Assembly (NCBI RefSeq): GCF_003287405.1
Contig: NZ_PRLD01000001.1
Coordinates: forward strand, 186,001 to 250,000
Origin: Faecalibacterium prausnitzii
GTDB taxonomy: Bacteria > Bacillota > Clostridia > Oscillospirales > Ruminococcaceae
DNA: 64,000 nucleotides
Reading direction: 5' to 3'
Made by a program: the position numbers and the translations under genes. This document shows, one piece after another, positions 42,290 to 51,418 of this stretch. Numbering within the stretch: position 1 is the stretch's first letter; every line of letters begins with the position of its first letter. A model generated the notes under the pieces. That model searched no databases, was not told the origin of the DNA, and worked only from the letters and a program-made list of their open reading frames with translations.

Positions 42290-42732
42290 TTTTTCTGCTC
42301 CTCTCCAGCTTCTTTCATCAGGTATGGCGTGTCGCTCATGTTTCCAACCACTTTTCCAATGTAGAGCAACGCCCGAAGACAGCACGGGTTGTAGTCGCGT
42401 GAGTTCTTGCCGGCAATCTTTGCGTAGAACCCGATATGGCCCACGCCATAGGCAATGTACTCACCAAACTCCACAGAGAAAATCCGCTCGTTGGGGCCGG
42501 TGGTTTTGATGATGTCGCCCTCAAAGACCATCGTTCCTTCCATGTCCTTTACGCCAGTGCTCATGCCGATTGTAAATGGCTTGACCAGATGGGCGTATGC
42601 CGGCTCTTGCTCGGAGTTGATGTACCAGCCCTCACCCGGGCGGCTGTTCTTCACGCCCGGGGAGCGAATCAGGAACCCTTCATGCCAAGTGCCATCTGGG
42701 GACTGCCCGCGAAAAGTTCTACCTTGCATCAT
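42286..42732 (-). CDS. YopX-family protein
   Basis: 148 aa. RTFRGQSPDGTWHEG, then FTIGMSTGVKDMEGTMVFEG and DIIKTTG, RIFSVEFGEY follow the YopX pattern exactly. Common in Gram-positive phages; forms oligomers, role unknown. Confidence 0.85.
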   Translation of the reverse strand: MMQGRTFRGQSPDGTWHEGFLIRSPGVKNSRPGEGWYINSEQEPAYAHLVKPFTIGMSTGVKDMEGTMVFEGDIIKTTGPNERIFSVEFGEYIAYGVGHIGFYAKIAGKNSRDYNPCCLRALLYIGKVVGNMSDTPYLMKEAGEEQKK

Positions 42733-43814
42733 GCTTCCCCCCTAACCTTGACAGGAAGCACCAGCGCTTCATACTGCGGCTCAATCAGCTTTACGGGGGA
42801 CAGAGGGCCGACCACCCATGCGCTGACCTCGTCTCCTTCCATCGACTTCAAAGCCTCGCTCAAAAATTCCAGATTAAAGCCGATTCGCAAGGGGTCTTCC
42901 AACTTTCCGCTAAAGGAAAACTCCTCATTCATTTGCGCGATCGTGCTGCGCATTGATGCTCTGCCGGTGCCGCCGGGCTCCAGATCCATTACCAGAACGC
43001 TCTTTTCCTTTGCGTCTGCAGACCGGGCCAGCTTGACGCGACCCAGAACGCCCAGCAGTTCTTTTCTGTCAAGCGCAATTCGGGTTCCTTCATTTCTCTG
43101 GGCCACAACCTTACCATAGTCCAAGAACGGTTCCGCAATCAGGCGGGACCTCACCTCGAAATTGCTGTCACTGAAAACAGCCTTTTTTCGGTCACGCACA
43201 ATTTCCACGCTACCATCCATAGAAAGCGTATCAACTGCCTTTGCCGTGGCCGCAGGAAGCGTAAAGCGAAAATCACCATCAGCTGTGCAATTGATTCTGG
43301 CAATCGCCATTCGGTATCCATCCAGCGCACAGATTTCCAGCACATCCTCGCCTTTCCGAGAGAAGCACAGGCCACGGTGCGCAGGGTGTTTTTCGTCCTT
43401 CGACACCGCATAGAGGACTTTGGAGATTGCCCAGCTTAAATCGTTGGCCTCCACGATACACCGCTTTGCATCATTGCCCGGGCCAGAAAACTCCGGGTAG
43501 TTCTCTGCCGGCGTTGTGTTCAGGCGTGCCCTGGCCGTGCCGGATTTCACGGTAAGGATTCCTTTATCGGCCTCGATGCTGATTTCCGGTGCTACTGTGC
43601 CGCTGATAAAATCAACACCGCGCGGTGGAACCACCACATCCTGCTCAACCGGTTTGGACAGACCAGCACGGACGCTCAGTTCCAGATTGGTGGCGTATGC
43701 ATTGGAGCCGCTCAACAGGATTCCTGCATCATCGGTGCCCACCGCCCGAACCTCCGGCACCGCCGTGCGCAACTTGGAAAACAGCGCTCCAAGTTCGCTT
43801 CGCTCAAACTTCAT
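42729..43814 (-). CDS. dnaN: DNA polymerase III beta subunit (sliding clamp)
   Basis: 361 aa, the three-domain length of bacterial clamps. Contains LPAATAKAVDTLSM, PAENYPEFSG-type loop and the C-terminal EPQYEALVLPVKV replacing the usual PMR end. A phage-encoded clamp would recruit its own partners; proteins with C-terminal QLSxF-like clamp motifs lie at 47888 and 48449. Confidence 0.88.
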   Translation of the reverse strand: MKFERSELGALFSKLRTAVPEVRAVGTDDAGILLSGSNAYATNLELSVRAGLSKPVEQDVVVPPRGVDFISGTVAPEISIEADKGILTVKSGTARARLNTTPAENYPEFSGPGNDAKRCIVEANDLSWAISKVLYAVSKDEKHPAHRGLCFSRKGEDVLEICALDGYRMAIARINCTADGDFRFTLPAATAKAVDTLSMDGSVEIVRDRKKAVFSDSNFEVRSRLIAEPFLDYGKVVAQRNEGTRIALDRKELLGVLGRVKLARSADAKEKSVLVMDLEPGGTGRASMRSTIAQMNEEFSFSGKLEDPLRIGFNLEFLSEALKSMEGDEVSAWVVGPLSPVKLIEPQYEALVLPVKVRGEA

Positions 43815-44793
43815 CTTCCTTTTCTCCTTTCTCAAAGTGCTTCATGCTGAATTTTCCATAGCATTCAGGGCACATATAAGCCACCCGCTCCGGGTTATCG
43901 CCACGCTTTCTGCGCAGGAGCAGGGCGTACATTTCCTTCATAGGCCGGTACTTGCCGCAAACGGTACAATGTTCCCACAGCCGCTTTTTCTGCTCCACTG
44001 TCGGGATTTTCTGTAAAAATGCCGCAGGCTTTTCCCGGCGCATATTCTCAGCGCCCACTATGCTTTCCATGTTGCTCCGCATAAACACCGGCGTACCAGC
44101 TGCATCTGCCGATGTCAGAATGTCCTGTATCCATCCAGCCTTTGGAATAACCTTTTTGGCATTTTGGCCTGTTTCCGCTCCAATAACTGCCCATTTCAGC
44201 TTTCGGAACGTTTTTGTTGCATCGCCTTCAAACGGTCCGAGAAGCGGCTCTATGGCTACGAACGTATTATACTTTTCGTTTGCCCACACGCTGTCTGACA
44301 GAATCGTTGCGGTAGAGCCGTACCAGAAATTGTTTTTCTGTGGAAGTACCCCATGGTTTGCAAGGTTCTGATATCTCACCGGATACTGCGTCAAGAAAAT
44401 GTACTGGTGCTGGGGTGCCATTTCGGCCGCAGCGAATACCTGAAGGATCCAATCTTCCGGCACCCACGGACCAAACAAGTCACCATCCGTGCATACCATG
44501 ATGGTTGAGCCTACCTTGACCTTTTGTGGCCAATCCATACGATACCTATGTATCGTGGGCATAAATCCGGTTGGGTTGTTCAGAAAGCGGTTATTCGTGG
44601 TTTCCCATGGAGCGTCCAACTCAAAGAGGTTCGCTCCGACCTGCCGAACCTTCGGACGTTCTGCAAGATTTCGTCTCCAATCGCTGGCAAAGCGTAAAGC
44701 GCTCTTTTTTGCGTAGCAATATCGGCAGTCTTTCAGACATCCTGTTACAGGATTCCATGCGTAATCCGCCAATTCGTTTTTTGTTCTGTTCAC
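43804..44793 (-). CDS. DUF5131 radical SAM protein (phage Gp37/Gp68 type)
   Basis: 329 aa. WNPVTGCLKDCRYCYAKK gives a CxxxCxxC cluster motif near the start, with MVCTDGDLFGPWVPEDWILQ and WAVIGAETGQNAKKVIPKAG as in the family. A Cys-rich end (CTVCGKYRP, MCPECYGKFS) binds zinc. Second radical SAM enzyme of the phage; unrelated to the SPASM enzyme at 8408. Function unknown. Confidence 0.85.
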   Translation of the reverse strand: MNRTKNELADYAWNPVTGCLKDCRYCYAKKSALRFASDWRRNLAERPKVRQVGANLFELDAPWETTNNRFLNNPTGFMPTIHRYRMDWPQKVKVGSTIMVCTDGDLFGPWVPEDWILQVFAAAEMAPQHQYIFLTQYPVRYQNLANHGVLPQKNNFWYGSTATILSDSVWANEKYNTFVAIEPLLGPFEGDATKTFRKLKWAVIGAETGQNAKKVIPKAGWIQDILTSADAAGTPVFMRSNMESIVGAENMRREKPAAFLQKIPTVEQKKRLWEHCTVCGKYRPMKEMYALLLRRKRGDNPERVAYMCPECYGKFSMKHFEKGEKEDEV

Positions 44794-44990
44794 CGATAGA
44801 TCCTCCCCGACTGACTGTCGATCAGGACAATGCGCTCTGCAATCTCAAACCCTGCGGCATCTGCCACATACCGCAGAACGTGAATAAGATCATGCACCCG
44901 TTTCTCGTCCTTCTGGATGTTATTTTCAGCACGCGCCCGGGTGGGGTCCGGCGCACCGCTGGGGTTGTGTCCTTTGCGGGTATCAGGCAT
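44790..44990 (-). CDS. 66-aa phage protein
   Basis: Basic N-terminus, then RVHDLIHVLRYVADAAGFEI. Overlaps the neighbours. No known domain. Confidence 0.5.
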   Translation of the reverse strand: MPDTRKGHNPSGAPDPTRARAENNIQKDEKRVHDLIHVLRYVADAAGFEIAERIVLIDSQSGRIYR

Positions 44991-45177
44991 TGCTATCCCC
45001 CTTGTCCAGAATCATATAGTACTCGTACTGGGTGCCCGGGTTGGCGTTTGGACGGCGGCGCACGATGTCAACCCGATACCCCGCTTTCAGGAGCAACCGT
45101 CCCAACTCTAAGCGTTCATCTTCCGAGAGTCCTTTTGCCTTAGACGGCGCAAGGGAAAGTTCGATTTTAGCCAACAC
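44983..45177 (-). CDS. 64-aa phage protein
   Basis: MLAKIELSLAPSKAKGLSED..., ending YYMILDKGDSNA. Overlaps the PcfJ gene. No known domain. Confidence 0.5.
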   Translation of the reverse strand: MLAKIELSLAPSKAKGLSEDERLELGRLLLKAGYRVDIVRRRPNANPGTQYEYYMILDKGDSNA

Positions 45178-47362
45178 GCTTTTCTACCTCCATCAGGTCG
45201 TGCATCAGCTCGTCAACCAGCAGCTTACCGGCATTCGCGCCTGTGCGAATAATGTTTCCGTTTTCCTTTAACTCTGCAAACTCCTGTGCACGGATTTCTT
45301 TGGACTGCTTTGCAAAAGAAATTTCCGATGCTGTCATTCGGCCTTGCACCACTTGCTGCCATTCCTCGATGAACGGCTTGGCATCTTCCAGATCTGCATA
45401 CTGGTCGTTGCTATAACTGCGTTTCTGCCGAACTGTACCGCCCGGCTCCACCTCCAAGGTGTACCACGGCGTATTGGGGTCAGACTTCTTTCGCAGGAAG
45501 AAAATGTAGCTTTCCCGAACAGAAATGCGCTCAAAGTATCTGGTTCCGCGCTGGATGCAGTGGTCAAGGAACTTACTCTCCTGCAAAATGTCCTTTGCGC
45601 CCTCCGGCACCCGGATAATGTACTCCGCTCCATCGTACTCGTAGATTTTACGGATCTTCTTGTAGATATTTTCGATATGGAACTGCTTTTCCAGCTGTTC
45701 CGCTTCCCTTCTGATAGAGTGTTGCGTGCCTTTCATGGCTTCCATCCGGTGCTGTTTATTACGCTCCAGCACGAGATCATCATGCCGGCGTTTCAGGTCA
45801 AGCGGGAACATTACGCTCTCAAGCTGCATATTCATACCAGCTTTCTCAGCCATGTCCAAGTAGTCAGACCAATCCTGTGCAACTCTAAGTGCGATATGAC
45901 CGTTGTAGCTACCCGTGATTCGTCTTGTTTGCTGGCGGAGATATTTCAGGCTTCGCGTCATTCCGCTTTTCTGTAATGTCTTGGCCATTCCTGAGAGATT
46001 TCGGATGTTGGCCGTCATTGCCATGTTCTTTCCATTGATTGCAAGGCCGGCATCTTTCCATTCCAGCGCATTATCCACCTCTCGAAACGACTTTTTGCTC
46101 TGCGAGACTGCGGCCAACTCCTGACGATTTAAGCCAAACACTCCGTAGTAGGTCTTTGCGCGAAGATTGATGCGTGTGCCGTGCTCATATCTGTCATACA
46201 CCTGAGAGCACAGCGCATCAGCCCAGCCCGTTTTGACAAGGCTTTCAGCCATCGGATACCGATTCACGATTTCCCACTGACGAACTTCCCATGGAAAATT
46301 GAGGTGGTTATCGTACTGGTACATCCATTCAGATTTCAGCACTTTCCGAACATCATTCTCAAATTGGTCGGTGTGGGACGCCAATGTGTACGGCTGATAC
46401 GGGCCAGAGGGGGCCAGCAGCATCGCGGACAGCTTTGGGCGCTGGCACATGATATACTCAGTTTTTTCGCCCCAACTTCGTTTCCACTGCTTGATGGACT
46501 TTCCGTCCGTCCACCAGATTCCACGGCCATGAAATTCCGGTTCTGCCCGATGATTGCTGAAATCGAAGTACACCAGATAACGGCGAATCCAGATTCCATC
46601 CCCCTGCGGCTTGCACCAAAGGAATGTCCTTGCGGCCCATAACCTTTTGACCGAATAGCGGGTATTGCGAACCCGCATCTTCTCCCCGCAGCACTCGCAC
46701 ACCGCTGTGCTCTTGTGCTTGAGCAGTTCTGACGGCGTATATTCACCACCGCAGCTATCGCACCTTGCCCGCTGAATTAAGATTTTCTTCTCAACGCCGC
46801 CGGGTTCGATTACGCCCTGTTTGTCATTGGTGACCCAGAGAAAGCCCGCATCACTGCACACCTTCAAAACTTGTTTACTGAAATCTTCCGGCGGCTCCGG
46901 CAGATTTTCAAAGAGCTTCTGGGTCTCAGCCGCCTGTCTGGCGTTGCGCTCTTCGCGTTTCTTCCTGGCATGAGCCGACAGCGCATCTTCTACAATGCCA
47001 ATCAGATAGCCCGGTCTGCGGTCATCAAAATAGTTTTGCAGGAGTTCCGATTCTCCCTTTGTTGCCGGCACTTCGGTTCTCCATGTCAAACACTGGCAGG
47101 GCTTGACCTCAATTTGACGCGGCGAAAGCTCGTTCTTTTTCGGATTCTCATTCCCGCGAAGTTCCCCCGTCCAGTAGCCTCCGAAAAAACGCCACACAAC
47201 CAGCGGCTTTTCCTTTTTGTCCCAGACGGCCACCGTCAGCACCTTTCCCTTGATGTAGCGACCCACGCCCTGCCCCTCGGCAACTGACATACACAGCGCC
47301 GCATCCAACTCTGGCCGCTTCGGCTCCGGCGCATAAAGTTTCAATTCTTCAGCCTTTTTCAT
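45167..47362 (-). CDS. PcfJ-like protein
   Basis: 731 aa. Zinc ribbon in the first third (CDSCGGEYTPSELLKHKSTA, CECCGEKMRV). The C-terminal PcfJ domain includes LDHCIQRGTRYFERISVRES, YIFFLRKKSDPNTPWYTLEV and VRQKRSYSNDQ. PcfJ was named from a conjugative plasmid; in phages it pairs with PcfK, here two genes upstream. Biochemical role unknown. Confidence 0.85.
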   Translation of the reverse strand: MKKAEELKLYAPEPKRPELDAALCMSVAEGQGVGRYIKGKVLTVAVWDKKEKPLVVWRFFGGYWTGELRGNENPKKNELSPRQIEVKPCQCLTWRTEVPATKGESELLQNYFDDRRPGYLIGIVEDALSAHARKKREERNARQAAETQKLFENLPEPPEDFSKQVLKVCSDAGFLWVTNDKQGVIEPGGVEKKILIQRARCDSCGGEYTPSELLKHKSTAVCECCGEKMRVRNTRYSVKRLWAARTFLWCKPQGDGIWIRRYLVYFDFSNHRAEPEFHGRGIWWTDGKSIKQWKRSWGEKTEYIMCQRPKLSAMLLAPSGPYQPYTLASHTDQFENDVRKVLKSEWMYQYDNHLNFPWEVRQWEIVNRYPMAESLVKTGWADALCSQVYDRYEHGTRINLRAKTYYGVFGLNRQELAAVSQSKKSFREVDNALEWKDAGLAINGKNMAMTANIRNLSGMAKTLQKSGMTRSLKYLRQQTRRITGSYNGHIALRVAQDWSDYLDMAEKAGMNMQLESVMFPLDLKRRHDDLVLERNKQHRMEAMKGTQHSIRREAEQLEKQFHIENIYKKIRKIYEYDGAEYIIRVPEGAKDILQESKFLDHCIQRGTRYFERISVRESYIFFLRKKSDPNTPWYTLEVEPGGTVRQKRSYSNDQYADLEDAKPFIEEWQQVVQGRMTASEISFAKQSKEIRAQEFAELKENGNIIRTGANAGKLLVDELMHDLMEVEKRVG

Positions 47363-47888
47363 CGTGTGCCGCCTCCAAACTCTCCGACGTGTAATTTTTC
47401 CCGGGCAAAACCTTCACTCCATCGACCTGTTGAGCAATGCAAGTAAATTCGTTTTCTTCCCGGACGATGAAGCAGAGCCACTCGCCACGTGCACCAGCCA
47501 GTTCCTTGCCCTGACCATACGCGATGTGGAACGGTCTCTTGAAGCAATCTTCGAATTTTTCTGCCGGATGCTCAAATACATAATTTGCGTGCATAAGAAG
47601 GAACTCGTCTTCTTTCAGCCTGCGAAGCGGTACAATTTCGGTACAGCTACTCCGCGTCCGGTAGTCATCCTCATCGATATCACCGCCAGCTGCGATGGCC
47701 CAGAACTCGTTTTTCCCGTCCCAAGCATACCAGTTAAGGCAGTCCAGCGGATCCAGACAGTAATGGAAGCCCGTATTGGCGCATTTTGCCTTTTCGGTCT
47801 TGCTCACTTCGCCCGGCTGGTACTGATAGCTGCCATCGCCGAGCGTAGCAATCAGCCCCGGCTTGAATCCTTTGAATCCTAAAATCAT
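47349..47888 (-). CDS. DUF7666-like protein
   Basis: 179 aa from ATG 47888. ILGFKGFKPGLIATLGDGSY, GFHYCLDPLDCLNWYAWDGK and EFWAIAAGGDIDEDDYRTRS match the domain found next to PcfJ/PcfK in many phages. Role unknown. Confidence 0.65.
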   Translation of the reverse strand: MILGFKGFKPGLIATLGDGSYQYQPGEVSKTEKAKCANTGFHYCLDPLDCLNWYAWDGKNEFWAIAAGGDIDEDDYRTRSSCTEIVPLRRLKEDEFLLMHANYVFEHPAEKFEDCFKRPFHIAYGQGKELAGARGEWLCFIVREENEFTCIAQQVDGVKVLPGKNYTSESLEAAHDEKG

Positions 47889-48436
47889 CAGAGCCACCCA
47901 TCCAAGGAAAGCTGCATATCGTCTTCCGCAGGCGTTTCCTTCTTCTTTTTTGCCGGCTTTTTCGCATCCGTTTTCTTTTCTGCTTTGGACGCAGGCTTGG
48001 TTGTGTGAGCTGGTGCCGCCTGCTTCGGAACATTGGGGGATGCCTCTTCCGGTTTGACGGTGGCCGGAGCCTGCATCTCAGCTTCCGTAGGCGGTGCGCC
48101 AGTCAGTTTGATGTTCATGCTGAACGAAACCTCGGCATTCGGAAAGTAAAACTGCACGGCGCGGCGGTAGGTTTCGAGGTCGGACAGAACTTCGCCTGCG
48201 TTGTTGACAACAGCGGCGCAACATTCGGAGAACGTGCGCTGCGTGTTGCAGACGACCTCTGCGAACCGCGGCTCCTGGTCTACAAAGCCAAGCAGTGTCC
48301 GCAGAACATAACTCTGCACGCTCTTTGCGGCACGACTGCCCTTGAACAGCTTGTCCTCAGCTTCCAGCTTTGCTTTTGCTTTAGCTCGCCAATCGACGAA
48401 CTCAACTGTGGTTGTGGTGTGTGTGGTGGAATCCAT
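47888..48436 (-). CDS. PcfK-like protein (AcrIIA9-related family)
   Basis: 182 aa. The central helical domain (DKLFKGSRAAKSVQSYVLRT, ECCAAVVNNAG, YRRAVQFYFPNAEVS) fits PcfK, the family that includes the Cas9 inhibitor AcrIIA9. A Lys/Ala/Pro-rich linker leads to MQLSLDGWL, a likely beta-clamp-binding motif. The PcfJ partner lies two genes downstream. Confidence 0.7.
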   Translation of the reverse strand: MDSTTHTTTTVEFVDWRAKAKAKLEAEDKLFKGSRAAKSVQSYVLRTLLGFVDQEPRFAEVVCNTQRTFSECCAAVVNNAGEVLSDLETYRRAVQFYFPNAEVSFSMNIKLTGAPPTEAEMQAPATVKPEEASPNVPKQAAPAHTTKPASKAEKKTDAKKPAKKKKETPAEDDMQLSLDGWL

Positions 48437-48448
48437 ATTGTCCTCCTA

Positions 48449-49393
48449 TCAGAAAAAGCTAAGTTGCCCACCCTTGCCCTCGGAGAACACCGGTTCCTGT
48501 TCCGGCGCTCTTTGCGGCTTTTTAGCGGCTTTTGGCTTTTCCGTGTTCTTTGGTTTCTCGAGTTTTTTAGGGGCTTCAGGGGATTTTTGTGGTTCAGATT
48601 TTGGCGCATCTGCAACACGCTCTTTCCTTATCGATTGAGTGACCAGTTCCATCTGCGCCATAAAGATTCGATATTGCCAAACCGAGATCCTGAGCATCGG
48701 CGTATACCAGACGTTCCCTTTGTCAACCGGAAGCAGTCCCCTTTTGTCATAAGACACAGACGGGCTTGCAAGCGTATCACCGATGACGACATACCCCGGC
48801 ATTCCAAGCAGACTCATTTGCAGATAGCACATCATGCCCACGATGTAGTCAATGTCCTGCGCCACAAACAGCACATTCGTCTGATAATTGATGCCTTTCT
48901 TTCTGCATTCGTTTGCGAACGCCACCAGCAAGGCCCCAGCGCCGCAGGTCGGATCACAGACCGCAACCCATCCCCTATCTCCGATTTTCTGTTGGAATTC
49001 TTCTGTCGGGGTTGTCACAGCGGACATGACCTCGCAAATGTGATATGGCGTAAAGAATTGTCCCGAATGGTCGTTTCCAAGCCCCAAGCACATATACAAC
49101 TCGCCAAGGAAGTCCTGTTCCGGGTTGTCCTCCAGTGCCACGACCAACAAGGCCAGCATTTCCGTAAATGCTTCCATTTCCGGCCGCGTGTATTTTCCTG
49201 CGATTGATAAGTACTGCTTCTCGCGTTCGTCAAAGTGGCTCTGATCTGTCGCATTGGACACCGCAATAGCACTCATGGTGATCCAATCGCTCCAGACCTG
49301 CCAGCGTGACCGACCATTGCTCGAAAACACTTCAAACTTTTTTACAAGTTCCTTCTGTGCTTCACCCCGGACATGGCGAACATCACTCCCCAT
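48449..49393 (-). CDS. N6-adenine-methylase-like protein, motif IV missing
   Basis: 314 aa from ATG 49393. HsdM-like fold: GQFFTPYHICEVMSAVT and SAM motif CDPTCGAGALLVAF. The catalytic NPPY/DPPY motif is absent after GDTL (reads ASPSVSYDKR). A Pro/Lys-rich tail ends GQLSFF, a good clamp-binding pentamer. May be a non-catalytic or altered methylase linked to the replication fork. Confidence 0.75.
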   Translation of the reverse strand: MGSDVRHVRGEAQKELVKKFEVFSSNGRSRWQVWSDWITMSAIAVSNATDQSHFDEREKQYLSIAGKYTRPEMEAFTEMLALLVVALEDNPEQDFLGELYMCLGLGNDHSGQFFTPYHICEVMSAVTTPTEEFQQKIGDRGWVAVCDPTCGAGALLVAFANECRKKGINYQTNVLFVAQDIDYIVGMMCYLQMSLLGMPGYVVIGDTLASPSVSYDKRGLLPVDKGNVWYTPMLRISVWQYRIFMAQMELVTQSIRKERVADAPKSEPQKSPEAPKKLEKPKNTEKPKAAKKPQRAPEQEPVFSEGKGGQLSFF

Positions 49394-50114
49394 TGGAATC
49401 GCCCCCTTTGCCCTGCGGAACATCCTGTTTTTTGAACGGTCTTCTCTTTATTCGTCCAAGGCTGTCAGTAAGACCTAGAATGTTGTTTCCGCTCGGCGTT
49501 TCTCGGTCAACCCGATTTCCTTTATTTTTGATGTGAGTTTTTTCCCACTCTGCAAACGTTGTAACGTGCTGCGCCGCTGCCTGATCGAGCAGGCGCTTGG
49601 CATAGCACCATGGGTGCTTCGCTTGGTGGCGCATCGCTTCTTCCAGCGTAGCAACCACCAAAGCATCTTCCACCCCGGTTTCTCGCAAATCCCGAAATTC
49701 TGCTGCCATGTAGGGCGTAAGCATACTGTCGCATCCAGCCCAGACCCAGTAGCTTTCCGGGGTGTCATCAGGCGGGCCGGTTGATTTTTCTGTGTTTTCC
49801 TCAGTTGTGGATTCTTCAAAACCCATTCGGTTTTCTGGGGTTTCCTGATTTTCTTTTGATTTGCGAGGCCTGCCACCTCTGGCACCGTTTGCCCTATTGG
49901 CAGCGGCCTGACGCTCGTATGCTTCATTGGAAGCATCGATTTTGGCTTTTATCGCCGCCCAAACAAAGCGCTCATTCCCCAGAAACTTTGGTTCTGAACC
50001 AGTTTCCTTGTAATCCATCATAGCCCATAGAATTCGGCCCCGTTCCGCTTCATTGAACGGTTCTAGCAATGCTCTGTAATCCTTCACCCACAGTTTTATG
50101 TAATCATTCGCCAC
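49383..50114 (-). CDS. replication protein, DUF6291 plus DnaD-like domain
   Basis: 243 aa from GTG 50114 (GGGGAGG upstream). The N-terminal part DYIKLWVKDYRALLEPFNEA, GRILWAMMDYKETGSEPKFL is DUF6291. The linker is NRANGARGGRPRKSKEN. The C-terminal part (LTPYMAAEFRDLRETGVEDA, PWCYAKRLLDQAAAQHVTTF) matches DnaD-like helicase loaders. Probably opens or loads the origin. Confidence 0.75.
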   Translation of the reverse strand: MANDYIKLWVKDYRALLEPFNEAERGRILWAMMDYKETGSEPKFLGNERFVWAAIKAKIDASNEAYERQAAANRANGARGGRPRKSKENQETPENRMGFEESTTEENTEKSTGPPDDTPESYWVWAGCDSMLTPYMAAEFRDLRETGVEDALVVATLEEAMRHQAKHPWCYAKRLLDQAAAQHVTTFAEWEKTHIKNKGNRVDRETPSGNNILGLTDSLGRIKRRPFKKQDVPQGKGGDSNGE

Positions 50115-50772
50115 GCTCCACCTCCCCTTTCGGTTTTTGATTGAGCGAAAGCACTTTACATAGATGCCGATCCAGCTCGATGCCATAGATATGGTAATCA
50201 GCAAACAGGGCTTTTTCTCTGCGGTGCGCTTCTTCATGGTGCCGCCGACAAAGGGCTATCGCGTTCAGCCCGACATGGACGATAGCTTCTCTATCTCGCC
50301 CCATGCCCACGCGGTCAACATGGTGCACCTCTGCAGGCTGGTTGCAAATTGCACACCGGCGATTTTCAAGGCAGAGATACAGGTACTTGCCAATATCGTC
50401 CGTCTGGGTGAGCAGGCTGTCCTTTGTGGGCACCCCCCAATGGAAGCAAAACTGAATCAGATATGTAATAAACTCTCGGGCCGTGGTCATATCGCAATTC
50501 GAGAGGGAGAACCACTCCCGCAGGCAGCGGGAGCAGAAATCCCATTCCAGATAAAGCCGAAGTTCTTCCGGCTCCTGCCCTGACCACAAAGAAATATCTC
50601 GGATAATAGCGAAAATCTTGCGGCGCTGGTCTGCGGAAATGGTTCGACCATCATCCAGACGGACTTCTACCCGCCGGGGGCGCTTCTGCGCCAGAAACCG
50701 GCTGATGTCTACGTCGGGTTTCAGGACAAGCTTTCCGTTCTCCAGCTTCTCAATTTTCGCTGTCACAATCAT
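50104..50772 (-). CDS. HNH-type nuclease (putative HNHc_6)
   Basis: 222 aa from ATG 50772. RCAICNQPAEVHHVDRVGMG and ALCRRHHEEAHRREKALFAD form the HNH site. N-terminal domain (ADQRRKIFAIIRDISLW) as in the phage replication-linked family that occurs with RecT. Confidence 0.85.
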   Translation of the reverse strand: MIVTAKIEKLENGKLVLKPDVDISRFLAQKRPRRVEVRLDDGRTISADQRRKIFAIIRDISLWSGQEPEELRLYLEWDFCSRCLREWFSLSNCDMTTAREFITYLIQFCFHWGVPTKDSLLTQTDDIGKYLYLCLENRRCAICNQPAEVHHVDRVGMGRDREAIVHVGLNAIALCRRHHEEAHRREKALFADYHIYGIELDRHLCKVLSLNQKPKGEVERGE

Positions 50773-51418
50773 GCGCGTTCTCCTTGTCCACATGGACGTG
50801 CATCGGAATATAAACGCTGTTTGCTTTCATATTCCGTTCCAAAAAGTCATTGCATTTCGCTTCTGACAGGTGATTTCTGAGCACCTGCAGTTCGTAGGCA
50901 TACTGCCCAGCTACCTTTTTCTCTTGGATTTTGGCTTGTATATCTTCATCCCGGTAGTTCGATTCTATCAGATAAAGGTCATAGCCGATCGCCTGAATGC
51001 CATCCAAATTGTTAGTATCAGTGGCATAAATCACCTTGCCAGACGGAAAATGCACCTTATACCCACAGTTTGGTACGTTATGGGCTAGCATTACCGGAAT
51101 CACATTGCACAGGCCGTACCCATACAACGTTCGCGGGGCCAGTACATCAATCTGACGCTCCGGCACCCCTGCAGCTATGAGCGGCGGCACCAGCCAGCGG
51201 CAACACCCGAAGCGGAGTGTCGGTCGCTCACTGGCAAGCCGCTTGATGGTTCGCTTCTGGAAGTGATCTGAGTGGATATGCGTCAGAAGCACAAGCTTCA
51301 GTTTCGGAACATACGGCTCCAACGCCTTATACGGCACGCCGCAGTCTACCAGCACGAAATCTTCCAGAATCGTGGCGTTACCATCGCTGCCGGTGCTGAT
51401 AATGTTGTACTTGACCAT
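50750..51418 (-). CDS. metallo-beta-lactamase-fold hydrolase
   Basis: 222 aa. LLTHIHSDHFQ is the metal motif, with STGSDGNATILEDFVLVDCG at the start and VIYATDTNNLDGIQ later. Phage MBL proteins beside RecT probably act as nucleases on DNA ends. Confidence 0.85.
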   Translation of the reverse strand: MVKYNIISTGSDGNATILEDFVLVDCGVPYKALEPYVPKLKLVLLTHIHSDHFQKRTIKRLASERPTLRFGCCRWLVPPLIAAGVPERQIDVLAPRTLYGYGLCNVIPVMLAHNVPNCGYKVHFPSGKVIYATDTNNLDGIQAIGYDLYLIESNYRDEDIQAKIQEKKVAGQYAYELQVLRNHLSEAKCNDFLERNMKANSVYIPMHVHVDKENAHDCDSEN

